Of a DNA stretch of 64,000 nt, positions 53,615-62,980 are shown in pieces. The stretch's first letter is position 1, and each line of letters starts with the position of its first letter. The DNA comes from Ruminococcus sp. GTDB taxonomy: Bacteria; Bacillota; Clostridia; Oscillospirales; Ruminococcaceae. Position numbers and translations under genes: made by a program. The notes under the pieces are model-generated. The model worked only from the letters and a program-made list of their open reading frames with translations. It was not told the origin of the DNA and searched no databases. The stretch covers positions 1 through 64,000 of the forward strand of contig NZ_JAFUAG010000038.1 in the NCBI RefSeq assembly GCF_017464355.1, in the 5' to 3' direction.

Positions 53615-56467
53615 ATGGCACGGGGAAGACCCATAGTTATAGATGAGACCAGGATAAAAAAAGGCCGCACAGGCAGCGCAGGCCCAATAAGATCATACTC
53701 AGCTGCGGCAAAGGATCTGTCAAGGCAGATGAAAAATGCAGCCTATTCAGCAAGCGGAGATTCAGGCGGAGGCTCCATGATGAAATATACCGTCAACGGT
53801 GCGGGCTCAGCTGTCAGGGTCTACAAGGCTATTGACAGAACGTGCAATTCTGTGATAAACACAGCCGCCAAAACAGCCTCGACGGTAAACAAGCTTGTAA
53901 ATAACCCTCGTGTAACTGTGAAGACCACCATGGATCTCGGCCCTCTCTGTGAAAGGGTCAAAAAATATGGTGCGGCAGGTATCATAAATAAAAAGTCGGA
54001 ACTGCAGCACAGCACCACTTACTACGGCTATATCAGGAGTAAGGCAGTCCGCGGACTGAAGAACACAGGCGTATACAAAGCGGCGCATATGATGAAGAAG
54101 GATATAAAAGACTTCTCCCGTGATATAAAGGTCGCTAAGGGTGCCATAAGAAGAAATACCCGTATCACCGCCAAAGGTGTGAAGCACCTGAAAACGGGTA
54201 CCTGTAAGGTGATCCTTAAAACAGGTAGTAAGATAATGGTAAGAACTGTCGGAAAGGTAACTGTCAGGACGCTTAAGCTTCAGTATCATATCACCGCAAC
54301 GATCATAAAAAACACGCCTAAAGCGGCAAAGTATACCATCAAAGGTGCTTCAAAGCTGACCGAGATAACATCTGATGCCCTTATAGCAGGCGAAAACGCC
54401 ATGCTGGAAACGACGGGATATACCATCAAGACTGTGCATACCTCTGCAAGGCTGACCAAGGACACTGTAAAAACAGGTGCTAAAGTTGCGGTGAAAACAG
54501 GAAAGGTCGCAGGAAAGGGCTTCAGAGCTGCAAGAACAGGCATAAGCTATGCCAGGAAGAACGGCTTGAAAAAGGCAGCTGCCAGGGCGGGCGAAAAGGC
54601 AGTAAAGGGCATAGCTTCTGCTGCAAGGAACGGGTTCTCGCTTGTGACCAAAGCTGTGTTCCGCCGCCTGCTGGTGCCCGTTGTAGTAACGGTGCTTATA
54701 GCGGCAGGTGCTTTTGTCATGATAGGCGGAGGCGGCGCTGTTGTGGGCTCTATATTCAGCGGAGTCACATCTGTGGTCAGCGGAGTAAAGGAGAAAGTCG
54801 CAAGCTTTTTCGGCGGAGGCGAAGATGAAGAGGACGGCCCTGCTGATATCGACATGGATGAATATCTCCGCGGAAGAATAAAGAAGTCCCGAAATGAACT
54901 GCGTGATGACGTGATAAAGTCACTTAAGAAAAAGGGTTCTTATTTTGAGGTGAGATTTTACAACAAAGAGCTTGACATGGATATCCCCGTTGACCCGGAA
55001 CTTGCCAGAAGCAAGAACAAGGTAAGCAGAATGATATATTCCGAGGAAGCTATACTCCGTATTATCGAACCTGTGTTCAACGCCCGTGTGGTGGCGGAAT
55101 ACGGTCTTGAAGTTCCGAAGATGAAAGACCTGGACGATATGTATGACGATATCGCAAAGGATATTTTTGTCATAAAGTCAGAGGAATTCATCGAGTACTG
55201 TACTCCCGATATCTGCCCCTCCTGCGGTAATCACCATTCGTCGGACGGCTGTCCCTCGGTAAACCAAGGATCCCATTCAGACACAAGCCTGTGTCACGAC
55301 TGCTGCCGCACAACTCATATGATCTGTGAAGGTCATTTGTCGGGTTATGAATGCGGCTGTGAAGAACATGACCATTCGGGGAAAGATCTGGATGATGCCT
55401 TTGATTATTTTATGGACAATGATTCTGATGTTGATACGGTCTGGTACAACTGGAAACTTACCGGGAAAACATATGAGAGAAATGGCCGTATCACATACTA
55501 TGCACGCTGCGCAAAGGGAGGCGACGGCGACTGTAATGGGCACCGCCACAGCGACGGATGCCGCAAGACCAGATATCACTGGGCAGACGGCTCCTTCCGT
55601 GAGGAAAGACCGGGGGGCGGAGATTCCTATATCGAAGGCAGTCCATGTGACCATACATCTGCTGTAGATGTATGCGGAGGTTACAGCTACTGCGAAGGAC
55701 ATAAGATAAAGCGCATATATATCCAGCCCAAGGAACTGGATGAGTTCATCGATGATAACTACACCAAAAAGATCGAGAAGCTTGAAAAAGAGGTCGCAAA
55801 AAAGTCCAAAAAGCTTGATAAAGCCAAGGACAAGAAAAAGCCTGACGAGGAAGATATAGCGGAAAAGGAAGACGAACTCACTGACCTTGAGAAAAAACTG
55901 GACGACCTTGAACAGGCCCGTGACCTTACATATAATTTCCTTGAACTTATAGATGATGAACTGGGCCTTGGAGAAGAGGGGGAAGATGCAGATGCCAAGA
56001 AGTTAGCAAACATGGATATCAGCAACCTCTATGCTCAGAAAGCGGCGGGGCAGACAGGCAAACCCTTTGTGTTCGAGGGTGAGGACCCCAATGTGGGATT
56101 TGATGATATCGGCCTTGTGAAATATGTCTACGGTCAGGCACTGAACGATGTGGACTCTTATAAGGCGCTTGCTTCCCACGGTGCCTTTGATTTTTCCCAT
56201 TCCTATGAGGACGATCGTGAGGGGGCACTTATACTGTATACCTACGGTGTGAAAAAAGTGAATTCTCAGGGTGTGGAAGATTACAGCGATGTATTCGATC
56301 CCGAGAATATCTACCATGTGGGGATATCCCTGGGCAACGGCTATATGGTACACGCTGCGGGTGCGCCTGCGGTCGGCGGCAAGCAGGGGGGCAGAGTCAG
56401 GGTGTCAAGGGTATCGGCCGATGCTGTCATGAAGATAGGCATACCCAGGCAGGAGGTCCTCGGCTGA
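53615..56467 (+). CDS. Large conjugation protein with NlpC/P60-like domain lacking the catalytic Cys
   Basis: ATG 53615 follows AAGGAAG; 950 residues. The first 360 are very basic with repeated Lys-Thr/Gly segments (KTGAKVAVKTGKVAGKG), then a membrane span (VVVTVLIAAGAFVMIGGGGA, about 365-385). The extracellular part has a Cys/His-rich section (about 530-700; CPSCGNHHSSDGC, LCHDCCRTTHMICEGH), a coiled coil (about 720-790) and a C-terminal NlpC/P60-like domain. There the catalytic FDCSG reads FDDIG (829-833), while His901 in HVGISLGNGYMVHAAG is kept. Conjugation operons normally encode an active wall hydrolase at this place; this one may bind but not cut. Confidence 0.7.
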   Translation: MARGRPIVIDETRIKKGRTGSAGPIRSYSAAAKDLSRQMKNAAYSASGDSGGGSMMKYTVNGAGSAVRVYKAIDRTCNSVINTAAKTASTVNKLVNNPRVTVKTTMDLGPLCERVKKYGAAGIINKKSELQHSTTYYGYIRSKAVRGLKNTGVYKAAHMMKKDIKDFSRDIKVAKGAIRRNTRITAKGVKHLKTGTCKVILKTGSKIMVRTVGKVTVRTLKLQYHITATIIKNTPKAAKYTIKGASKLTEITSDALIAGENAMLETTGYTIKTVHTSARLTKDTVKTGAKVAVKTGKVAGKGFRAARTGISYARKNGLKKAAARAGEKAVKGIASAARNGFSLVTKAVFRRLLVPVVVTVLIAAGAFVMIGGGGAVVGSIFSGVTSVVSGVKEKVASFFGGGEDEEDGPADIDMDEYLRGRIKKSRNELRDDVIKSLKKKGSYFEVRFYNKELDMDIPVDPELARSKNKVSRMIYSEEAILRIIEPVFNARVVAEYGLEVPKMKDLDDMYDDIAKDIFVIKSEEFIEYCTPDICPSCGNHHSSDGCPSVNQGSHSDTSLCHDCCRTTHMICEGHLSGYECGCEEHDHSGKDLDDAFDYFMDNDSDVDTVWYNWKLTGKTYERNGRITYYARCAKGGDGDCNGHRHSDGCRKTRYHWADGSFREERPGGGDSYIEGSPCDHTSAVDVCGGYSYCEGHKIKRIYIQPKELDEFIDDNYTKKIEKLEKEVAKKSKKLDKAKDKKKPDEEDIAEKEDELTDLEKKLDDLEQARDLTYNFLELIDDELGLGEEGEDADAKKLANMDISNLYAQKAAGQTGKPFVFEGEDPNVGFDDIGLVKYVYGQALNDVDSYKALASHGAFDFSHSYEDDREGALILYTYGVKKVNSQGVEDYSDVFDPENIYHVGISLGNGYMVHAAGAPAVGGKQGGRVRVSRVSADAVMKIGIPRQEVLG

Positions 56468-56478
56468 TCGTTAAATAC

Positions 56479-56507
56479 TTGACAAAGATGAAAAAATGTA
56501 TTACAAT
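56479..56507 (+). promoter_or_regulatory. SigA promoter of the GntR gene
   Basis: TTGACA (56479-56484), 17-base spacer, TACAAT (56502-56507), right after the preceding stop codon. Confidence 0.8.
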
Positions 56508-56513
56508 AAAAGT

Positions 56514-56529
56514 GTAAAACCGACTTTTC
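56514..56529. promoter_or_regulatory. Operator-like site 2, before the GntR gene
   Basis: GTAAAACCGACTTTTC, an imperfect version of the palindrome at 43801, seven bases after the -10 box. Confidence 0.5.
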
Positions 56530-56559
56530 ATTTATAGTTCGAGCGAATAGAGGTAAAAC

Positions 56560-57096
56560 ATGAGGTACAATTTTTACAGCAATAAAAACAAGGATATCAA
56601 GCTTGCAGTGGCTATAGACATAGTCAGGGGCAAATATCCTATCGGAGAAAAACTTTCCTATAAAAACCATATGGCGGAAGAATATGGTGTTTCAAGGCCG
56701 ACTTTCCACAATATCTGCAAGGAGCTTTCAGATGAGAACATAATCGAAGCCTGTGACAAGGGGCGTAGCTTCTATGTCCCCAGCAACACAAAGGCTGCAA
56801 AATATGTGGTGACTTACCTGGCTGAGCAGCTGAAGCAATGCTCAAGGTTGCTGGAACTTATAGGCTTTGGCGCCAGAGAGGCCAGAAATCAGCTTTACCT
56901 GAAACAGATAGTGAATACCCTGCCTACCAAGCTCAGTGAAATGGAGGAGGAAGGCAGGATACAGATCTACGGAAAGAAGAATGAAGAGGATAATGACCTG
57001 GCATTGCTGGAGCAGATAAAGGTCATGCAGGAGGATGTGGTCATTTCTTCTCCTGAGCTGCAGGACATCATCGAGGCTCTTGAAGATATGCTGTGA
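56560..57096 (+). CDS. GntR-family regulator of the conjugation module
   Basis: 178 residues. The N-terminal winged helix is of GntR type (IVRGKYPIGEKLSYKNHMAE, then YGVSRPTFHNICKELSDENI). The C-terminal 100 residues are helical, without a FadR or UTRA domain, as in the short YtrA-like group. It sits between two conjugation operons and under its own promoter, with similar palindromes at all three promoters, so it is the best candidate for the repressor of transfer genes. Confidence 0.8.
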   Translation: MRYNFYSNKNKDIKLAVAIDIVRGKYPIGEKLSYKNHMAEEYGVSRPTFHNICKELSDENIIEACDKGRSFYVPSNTKAAKYVVTYLAEQLKQCSRLLELIGFGAREARNQLYLKQIVNTLPTKLSEMEEEGRIQIYGKKNEEDNDLALLEQIKVMQEDVVISSPELQDIIEALEDML

Positions 57097-57249
57097 TACT
57101 CTGCCGTCATGTTTGCGGGAGGGTGCGGTATCTCAACGGCTGCCGAGCATAACGGCGGCCGTTTTTCTGTGCCTGAAAATATTGCAGACGCAGTTTATAC
57201 TTGTACTCTGAGTGAAAAAAACGATGTTATCCACTGTAATGGACAAAAT

Positions 57250-57269
57250 AAGTAAAATCTGCTTTACTT
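57250..57269. promoter_or_regulatory. Operator-like site 3, upstream of the second operon
   Basis: AAGTAAAATCTGCTTTACTT: arms AAGTAAA / TTTACTT perfect around six bases. It lies about 45 bases before the -35 box. Confidence 0.5.
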
Positions 57270-57314
57270 AAAATACAAAAAGTGTAAAATTCATAATTTT
57301 TTATGCTAAAACTA

Positions 57315-57344
57315 TTGACTTTTCGGGGTGAGGTGTGTTATAAT
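57315..57344 (+). promoter_or_regulatory. Promoter of the second conjugation operon
   Basis: TTGACT (57315-57320), 18-base spacer, TATAAT (57339-57344). Apart from this and the operator sites the 310 bases between genes hold nothing that I can name. Confidence 0.7.
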
Positions 57345-57360
57345 GTAATAGAAGAAACGA

Positions 57361-57381
57361 GTAAAGTAAAATTGACTTTAC
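57361..57381. promoter_or_regulatory. Operator site 4 of the conjugation module
   Basis: Arms GTAAAGT and ACTTTAC are perfect around seven bases; the inner part AGTAAAATTGACTTTAC matches operator site 1 in 16 of 17 bases. It begins 17 bases after the -10 box, the same place as site 1. Confidence 0.65.
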
Positions 57382-57406
57382 AAAATATCAAAAAGGAGAT
57401 ACAGCG

Positions 57407-57661
57407 ATGTCTTCAGAAAACAGACGAGAGGGACTGTCCAACGCAGCCGGGGTAAAAGCGGATATCATAAACCGTGATGACAGCTATGTTACTTCAAAAG
57501 AACTGGCCATGGATGCTGAAAAGCAGCAGCAGATCACCCGTACAAAACTTGAATGGGAGATGGCAATAAACGCTGAACGCAAACGCATGAAAGCCGATAA
57601 GCAGCTCCGACAAGAAAAGCACGAACAGTCCGGGAAAAACGAAATTTTTGAAAGAACATGA
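57407..57661 (+). CDS. Small charged protein, unknown
   Basis: 84 residues after AAGGAG. Highly charged, predicted helical throughout the second half (LEWEMAINAERKRMKADKQL). First gene of the second operon. No family recognised. Confidence 0.5.
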   Translation: MSSENRREGLSNAAGVKADIINRDDSYVTSKELAMDAEKQQQITRTKLEWEMAINAERKRMKADKQLRQEKHEQSGKNEIFERT

Positions 57662-57707
57662 CAGGCCGTAAAGGCTGTATGTATTATCAAGAGGGAAAAC
57701 GTGTTTT

Positions 57708-60700
57708 ATGGATCATTTTGAGAAATATATAAATGCCCTTCCACAGGCAGCAGCTCTCAGCTTCGGGGAAAATGGGGCTGAAAAATGCATTATAGCTGTA
57801 TGTGATGAGGGAAACAGCGGGGAGTTGAAAGCATACAAGGGAAAGACATACGAAAGCCCCGAAAAGGCAAGGACAGCACTGAAAAATGCAGGGCTGTATG
57901 AAGTGACCCTTGATGAACTAAAAAAATACGGTACTGAGGCTGCAAAGAAAAGAGCGCAGTTTTTCAGGGATATATATATAAATACTCCGCCTGTGGTCGT
58001 TGTGGAAAAAAGCGGCCATGAACTTGTAAGGTCAGGCAGAAGATACACACCGGCTGTGTTCTCGCACCTCCTTGAAGAGGCTGAGGCCGAATGGGAAAAA
58101 GGCAAGAGCGCAGGGAGCAATACTCATCTGGGCTATGCCAGGATAAACTACACTATAACGAACATTCCGTTCAATGATAAAGAGCTTGGAGAGCTTAAGT
58201 GCCGCCAGGCTATAGGCGACGGTGACAGGTCGCTGGTAAACCATGTCAGAAATGTCTCCGATGATAACATAGAGATGCTGAAAGAATGGGGCAGGACCGA
58301 TAAGGACCGTGATGCCCTGACAGAAGCCAGGCTCAGAGCCTGCTGGATAGAGCCCTTTATTGAGTTTGCGGTAATGCTGGGGGACCTTGAACAAGAAAAC
58401 GCTCAGATAAACGCAGACAATGACAGGGAAGGCTGCTCTGCTGAGCAGAAAAAAAAGAGCAGCTTTGATGAGCGCTACGGAAATGTCCGTATCTCAGAAC
58501 TCAAAAAAATAGTCTACCTCAGGTTCAGCGCAGCTGCAGCCAGGCTGATGTCGCTGATACTGGAGGGTGAAAAGATAAGCTATAACACTGCTTTGCGAGG
58601 TGGCTTGGGCGTTGTGGCCGTTTCAGGTGAGGATGAGCTGAGAGTAAGGCAGCTTATGAGAATACATGAACTAAGCACAGGCCTTGGCAGACAGCAGGAC
58701 AAAAATGATCCCCTGGCCGATAAGCAGAGCGCTGAGAGATTTCTCAACGACAGGATAACAGATATCATGAAGAACGACGGCCTTGAAGGCTTCTGCAAAC
58801 TGCCCTCGCTCTATTCCCTGAGAAACCACAGTTTTGCAAATGCAGTGCTGATAACCAGCATGATGCCCGAAGCCTCGTTCTGCTGCTCCAACAGGGTCTG
58901 GCAGATATACGGCAGGACCTGTAAAGAAGGCAGCGAGCCACTCAGGATCTTCCAGCCCGTGGTACTTGGCGAAAACAATATCGCAGCTTTCTGGGAAAGG
59001 CTGAAAAAGGATATAGTCCGTTCCTATTCACCTGAGAAGAATTATGGTGAAGCGGTCATACCTGATACGGATGTCACCATAACAGGCAATAACGACAGCT
59101 ATGATATCAGGATAAAGGGCAAGATACTTGTGGCTAACCAGCCCAGTAAGGTCATAAAGAATTGGATGTCGAAGGTCATGCTGAATAAGGTGACTATCGA
59201 CCATACCATGGGCAATGTCTATGATATCTCCCAGACTGTCCCTGCAGAGGACTATCTCTGGGTCAGGTCGGGCTTTGAGTGGAAGGAGCTGGTGCTTGAA
59301 AACAACGGCAAGCCCGTGCGCGACGCAAACGGCTTCTATAAGGTGAATAATACTCCCGAAAGGATAAAAAGCTTTGTGCCCGATGTTTCATGCACGCTGA
59401 AAAGACGGGACAAGGGCAGGCTCGAACTGCTTTATGATGTACTCAGAGCCGTGGCTGAGGATATGGATCTCCATGTACATGAGATAAGCAGCGATGAAGC
59501 CGCTGAAGAAAAGAGGGAAGGCTTCTATTCACCCAAGGAAGGCATGATAAAAATATGCCGCGATGAAGATATGTATGATAAGGTGAGCATGGTCATACAT
59601 GAACTGGCTGCTGCTGAGATACAGCGCTCCTACAGCCAGAAAAACATAAACGCTTATGAAACTGATATCCAGTCTGAAGCAGCAGCCTGCATAGTAGCTG
59701 CAAGATTTGGCATAAACACCGATATAGGTTCTTTCAGAAGCTGTCCCCAGATGTTCAAGGTGAGAACTGTTGAAGTCATACGGGGATACCTTGAGAATAT
59801 GTGGTCAGCTGCAAGGCACATATCGGCGCAGATAAATGATGAACTGGAGGCCAGAGGGCTGACGGCTGCCATTGAACCCGCAGACCGCAGCGAGGGACTG
59901 ATGTCTGAGGAGGCCGTGGAGGAAAAGATAAAGGGCTACATTGAAACTCTGGCAGAGATAAGAACTAATAATATCGCAGAAGCTAAGCGAAGCAAGGAAG
60001 AGTATGAGAAATGCGTCGTCAATAATGTAAGACAGCTTCTGGAAGAACTGCGTAAAAAACAGACTGCCATAGATAAGGAGATAATGGCCACTGATGAGCA
60101 TATCAGAAGGCTCAGGGATTGTATCACCGCAGGCCAGCAGAAGAAAGCTCTGAGAATGATAAAAGCAGGCCTGGGACGGATAGCCATTATGGAGGACGAA
60201 TGCATAAAGCTCCGCAATGCCATAGATATCATGCCTCAGCCGCACACTCCTTTGCAGGAGTTCAAGGCTGCACCCATGAATTTTATGGGGAAGCTGCATG
60301 AGTTTGAAAATGTAAGTGATGAACTTAAGGTCATCATAGCACAATCAAAGTTCATAAGGGTAAGGTACGCACCTCTCCTTGAAAGCTCTGTGAGTGCTTT
60401 TGCTGAGGCTGCTGTAAAGCAGGCTGAAAATATAAAAAAGGTAATGTCCAGAAACGAAACGGCCGTTGAGATAGTGAAGTTTGAATATCTTGATACCGAC
60501 ACCAGACTTTCAGCAGGCATGGTAATGCATCCCAGATATGCCGATGATATCTTCAAACGCCTGGAATGCGAGATAAAAAGTGCAAAAAAGGAAGCTGAGC
60601 GCAGGGACAGCTACTATCCGAGCCTTGCGGCGGAGATAACTGTCTACAGCTATATCAAGTCTTTCAACGTCGATGGCGTAGTTGCCATGAACAGTATAAT

Positions 60701-60971
60701 ATTCGTGGGGGACGGCCGCCAGAACAGCCTTTCAGAGCATATCTCGGGTATCAGAAAGGGTATAGAAAGGACAGAGGTATGTGACAACTTCTTTGACTCA
60801 CTGAAAGAAAAGGGAAAAAACGTGCAGTGCCTTCTTCCTGAGGAGAGCCCTGAGGTCGCAAAGCTGTTGAGAGATACCTCGGACAGCACCCGTGATATGG
60901 AGGACTGGAATTATTTTCTGATGAGAAGCGATGATGAAAAAAGAAAAAAAGGGAACCACACCCGGGGGTAA
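57708..60971 (+). CDS. Giant ArdC-like protein with degenerate zincin motif
   Basis: 1,087 residues. The segment at about 364-420 (SLRNHSFANAVLITSMMPEA and VWQIYGRTCKEGSEPL) matches the N-terminal part of ArdC antirestriction proteins, which binds single-stranded DNA. The metalloprotease-like part follows at about 600-670: the expected HELAH reads HELAA (His631, Glu632), while Glu657 in SEAAACIVAARFG corresponds to the third ligand. One zinc ligand is therefore missing. The last 350 residues are coiled-coil and globular. Possible roles are protection of entering DNA or organisation of transfer DNA. Confidence 0.6.
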   Translation: MDHFEKYINALPQAAALSFGENGAEKCIIAVCDEGNSGELKAYKGKTYESPEKARTALKNAGLYEVTLDELKKYGTEAAKKRAQFFRDIYINTPPVVVVEKSGHELVRSGRRYTPAVFSHLLEEAEAEWEKGKSAGSNTHLGYARINYTITNIPFNDKELGELKCRQAIGDGDRSLVNHVRNVSDDNIEMLKEWGRTDKDRDALTEARLRACWIEPFIEFAVMLGDLEQENAQINADNDREGCSAEQKKKSSFDERYGNVRISELKKIVYLRFSAAAARLMSLILEGEKISYNTALRGGLGVVAVSGEDELRVRQLMRIHELSTGLGRQQDKNDPLADKQSAERFLNDRITDIMKNDGLEGFCKLPSLYSLRNHSFANAVLITSMMPEASFCCSNRVWQIYGRTCKEGSEPLRIFQPVVLGENNIAAFWERLKKDIVRSYSPEKNYGEAVIPDTDVTITGNNDSYDIRIKGKILVANQPSKVIKNWMSKVMLNKVTIDHTMGNVYDISQTVPAEDYLWVRSGFEWKELVLENNGKPVRDANGFYKVNNTPERIKSFVPDVSCTLKRRDKGRLELLYDVLRAVAEDMDLHVHEISSDEAAEEKREGFYSPKEGMIKICRDEDMYDKVSMVIHELAAAEIQRSYSQKNINAYETDIQSEAAACIVAARFGINTDIGSFRSCPQMFKVRTVEVIRGYLENMWSAARHISAQINDELEARGLTAAIEPADRSEGLMSEEAVEEKIKGYIETLAEIRTNNIAEAKRSKEEYEKCVVNNVRQLLEELRKKQTAIDKEIMATDEHIRRLRDCITAGQQKKALRMIKAGLGRIAIMEDECIKLRNAIDIMPQPHTPLQEFKAAPMNFMGKLHEFENVSDELKVIIAQSKFIRVRYAPLLESSVSAFAEAAVKQAENIKKVMSRNETAVEIVKFEYLDTDTRLSAGMVMHPRYADDIFKRLECEIKSAKKEAERRDSYYPSLAAEITVYSYIKSFNVDGVVAMNSIIFVGDGRQNSLSEHISGIRKGIERTEVCDNFFDSLKEKGKNVQCLLPEESPEVAKLLRDTSDSTRDMEDWNYFLMRSDDEKRKKGNHTRG

Positions 60972-61034
60972 TTATGATATGAAACTCAAAGACTAAACAG
61001 ACAGCGGCAAAACTGCTGTCAAGGAGTATCAGAT

Positions 61035-61229
61035 ATGGAAGAGAAAAAAGAACAGCCAAATGCTGTGAAGGATATCAAATTGAAGTCAGCAGAGAATAAG
61101 CTCGGGAAAATGCCTGCCACTTTCACAATGAGAAAGGAAAGAGAAGATATGATAAAAAAAGGCATAGTGTTCCCCAGGACCTCTGAACTGACATATATCG
61201 ACGATAACGGAAACCTGATCGAGATATAA
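61035..61229 (+). CDS. Small basic protein, unknown
   Basis: 64 residues, after a spaced AAGGAG (start ATG 61035). Segments PATFTMRKEREDMIKKGIVF and TYIDDNGNLIEI look like a small folded unit. It ends 12 bases before the next gene. No family recognised. Confidence 0.5.
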   Translation: MEEKKEQPNAVKDIKLKSAENKLGKMPATFTMRKEREDMIKKGIVFPRTSELTYIDDNGNLIEI

Positions 61230-61241
61230 GGAAGTGATATA

Positions 61242-61577
61242 ATGAAAAATGCTGTCGGTACATCATTCAGCTATGATGAGATGATAGTGTTGAATAACGT
61301 AGGCATAAACGTCAGCCTGAAAGACGCAATGAACAGTGTGCTGACCCAGGTGGTCATCACAAGGGATAAGACGGTAAAGGTGATGCTGCTGGATCTGAAC
61401 ACGAAACTCAGACAGATGAGCGAGGAGGAGTGGGAGGATATGCAGAAGTCTATGCCCTTTGAGATAGCCTACATGAATGAAGATCATTATGACGATCCCA
61501 TGGATCTGAACGATGAGGATATGGCAAAGTTCGATAAAATAATAGAAGATATGGAAAAGGAGGGCAGCAGTTCTTAA
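61242..61577 (+). CDS. Small acidic protein, unknown
   Basis: 111 residues after AAGGAAG. A compact N-terminal region (SYDEMIVLNNVGINVSLKDA) is followed by an acidic C-terminus rich in Asp, Glu and Met. Possibly a partner of the basic 64-residue protein before it. No family recognised. Confidence 0.5.
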   Translation: MKNAVGTSFSYDEMIVLNNVGINVSLKDAMNSVLTQVVITRDKTVKVMLLDLNTKLRQMSEEEWEDMQKSMPFEIAYMNEDHYDDPMDLNDEDMAKFDKIIEDMEKEGSSS

Positions 61578-61632
61578 GGTGTCGGGGAGACGCCCTTGTA
61601 AGAATACCTTTGTATTTAAGGAGTGAACAAAA

Positions 61633-62922
61633 ATGGATAAAGAACAGACACAGGAAGTGAAAAAAACCATAAGCGAAAGGCTTAAGGAGATCGCCGCTGA
61701 AAAGAACGGTATCATGGATGATATAGGAAAGCAGAAAGCTGATTTTGCCCCTGATATAGACAAAGAAGGCCTTACAGACCTTTTTAGGCGATCCTGCACC
61801 TCTCTGGCAGGGCTCAATGAACTCTCATATGAACTTAAGGAGATGCAGACAGACCTTGAACAGAAGATCGCAGGGATAAAAGAGGCATCAGGTCTTGAGA
61901 GTGAGATAGCAAGCAAGAAAAAGGAACTGACAAAGGTCCACGATCAGCTGAGAGATGGTTTCCTGCAGTGGAGCATGATGGATCATGAACTGCAAAAACA
62001 GGGCATAACCCACGATTCTCCCATGACCCCCGAGATACTGCCCAAGGTAGGCGCGGTGGAGAACCAGGGCGCTAAGGTGGATAATATAAAAGCCCGTAAG
62101 GATGAACTTGAAGCTGAGATCAAAGGTCTTGAAGCCAAAAAAGACAGCATGAAGGAGGAGATCAGCCGACTCCCTGAGCTTGAAAGCCGGCTGGAGGAAG
62201 TAAAGGTCCTCAGCGAAGAAATGGAAAAGGCCGCCGATATCGCAGTGGAAAATGCCGATTTTTACTTTGATGACCTGAAGGTACAGATAGGTATCGTGCC
62301 GCCCACAGAGGAACACCCGCAGAGAGGTCAGCAGGTCTCCGAGAAAGATGCCATTCGTGAAAAATATCAGGCAGAAAACGGCCTTTCTGCAGAGGAATTC
62401 AAGAAGCTGGGGCAGGCTGCCCACAGAGAAAATGATGAGCTGAAGGCCGCCATCTCCCTTGAAGCAAAGGTTACTATCGAGAATTCATCGCACGGTGCAT
62501 TAGGCGCTGTAAAGGATATGCTCAAAAAAGGCCTTGAAGCCGCTGCCAAGAGCTATGAGGGCTTCAGAGACAGTCTGTTGAGCAGCATTACCATTGCCCC
62601 ACTCCGCCCTGACCTTGAGTCACAAGCACCTGAGAAGGGCAATGGAAGATCGCTGAGCGATATCGTTAAGACCGCCGGCGAGATACACCGCAATAATGCG
62701 GATATAAACTACCATAAAGGACAGATAAGGTCGCTGAGAGCAGAGATGACGAGGGAACAGCAGGAACGCAAGTATCTGAGTACCGATGAAAGGAACGGCG
62801 CTGTGAACCTGCAGGCTTTCAGAGATGAGATATCCAGAAAAGAGACCCGCATAGATGAACTTAAGGATAAGAACAGCGAGCTGAAAAAGGGTTTGACAAA
62901 GTCAGATGACATGACCAGATGA
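61633..62922 (+). CDS. Coiled-coil protein of the conjugation module
   Basis: 429 residues after AAGGAG. Long heptad-rich helices dominate (LSYELKEMQTDLEQKIAGIK; ELEAEIKGLEAKKDSMKEEI; REQQERKYLSTDERNG). No membrane span and no catalytic motif. Three coiled-coil genes stand in a row here, which suggests a joint structural role, e.g. a cytoplasmic scaffold for DNA processing. No family recognised. Confidence 0.55.
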   Translation: MDKEQTQEVKKTISERLKEIAAEKNGIMDDIGKQKADFAPDIDKEGLTDLFRRSCTSLAGLNELSYELKEMQTDLEQKIAGIKEASGLESEIASKKKELTKVHDQLRDGFLQWSMMDHELQKQGITHDSPMTPEILPKVGAVENQGAKVDNIKARKDELEAEIKGLEAKKDSMKEEISRLPELESRLEEVKVLSEEMEKAADIAVENADFYFDDLKVQIGIVPPTEEHPQRGQQVSEKDAIREKYQAENGLSAEEFKKLGQAAHRENDELKAAISLEAKVTIENSSHGALGAVKDMLKKGLEAAAKSYEGFRDSLLSSITIAPLRPDLESQAPEKGNGRSLSDIVKTAGEIHRNNADINYHKGQIRSLRAEMTREQQERKYLSTDERNGAVNLQAFRDEISRKETRIDELKDKNSELKKGLTKSDDMTR

Positions 62923-62980
62923 TGTCATGAGAACATAAGTAAGAAACTAAAGAATAATAAACAGAAGGAGCGAATTGAAA

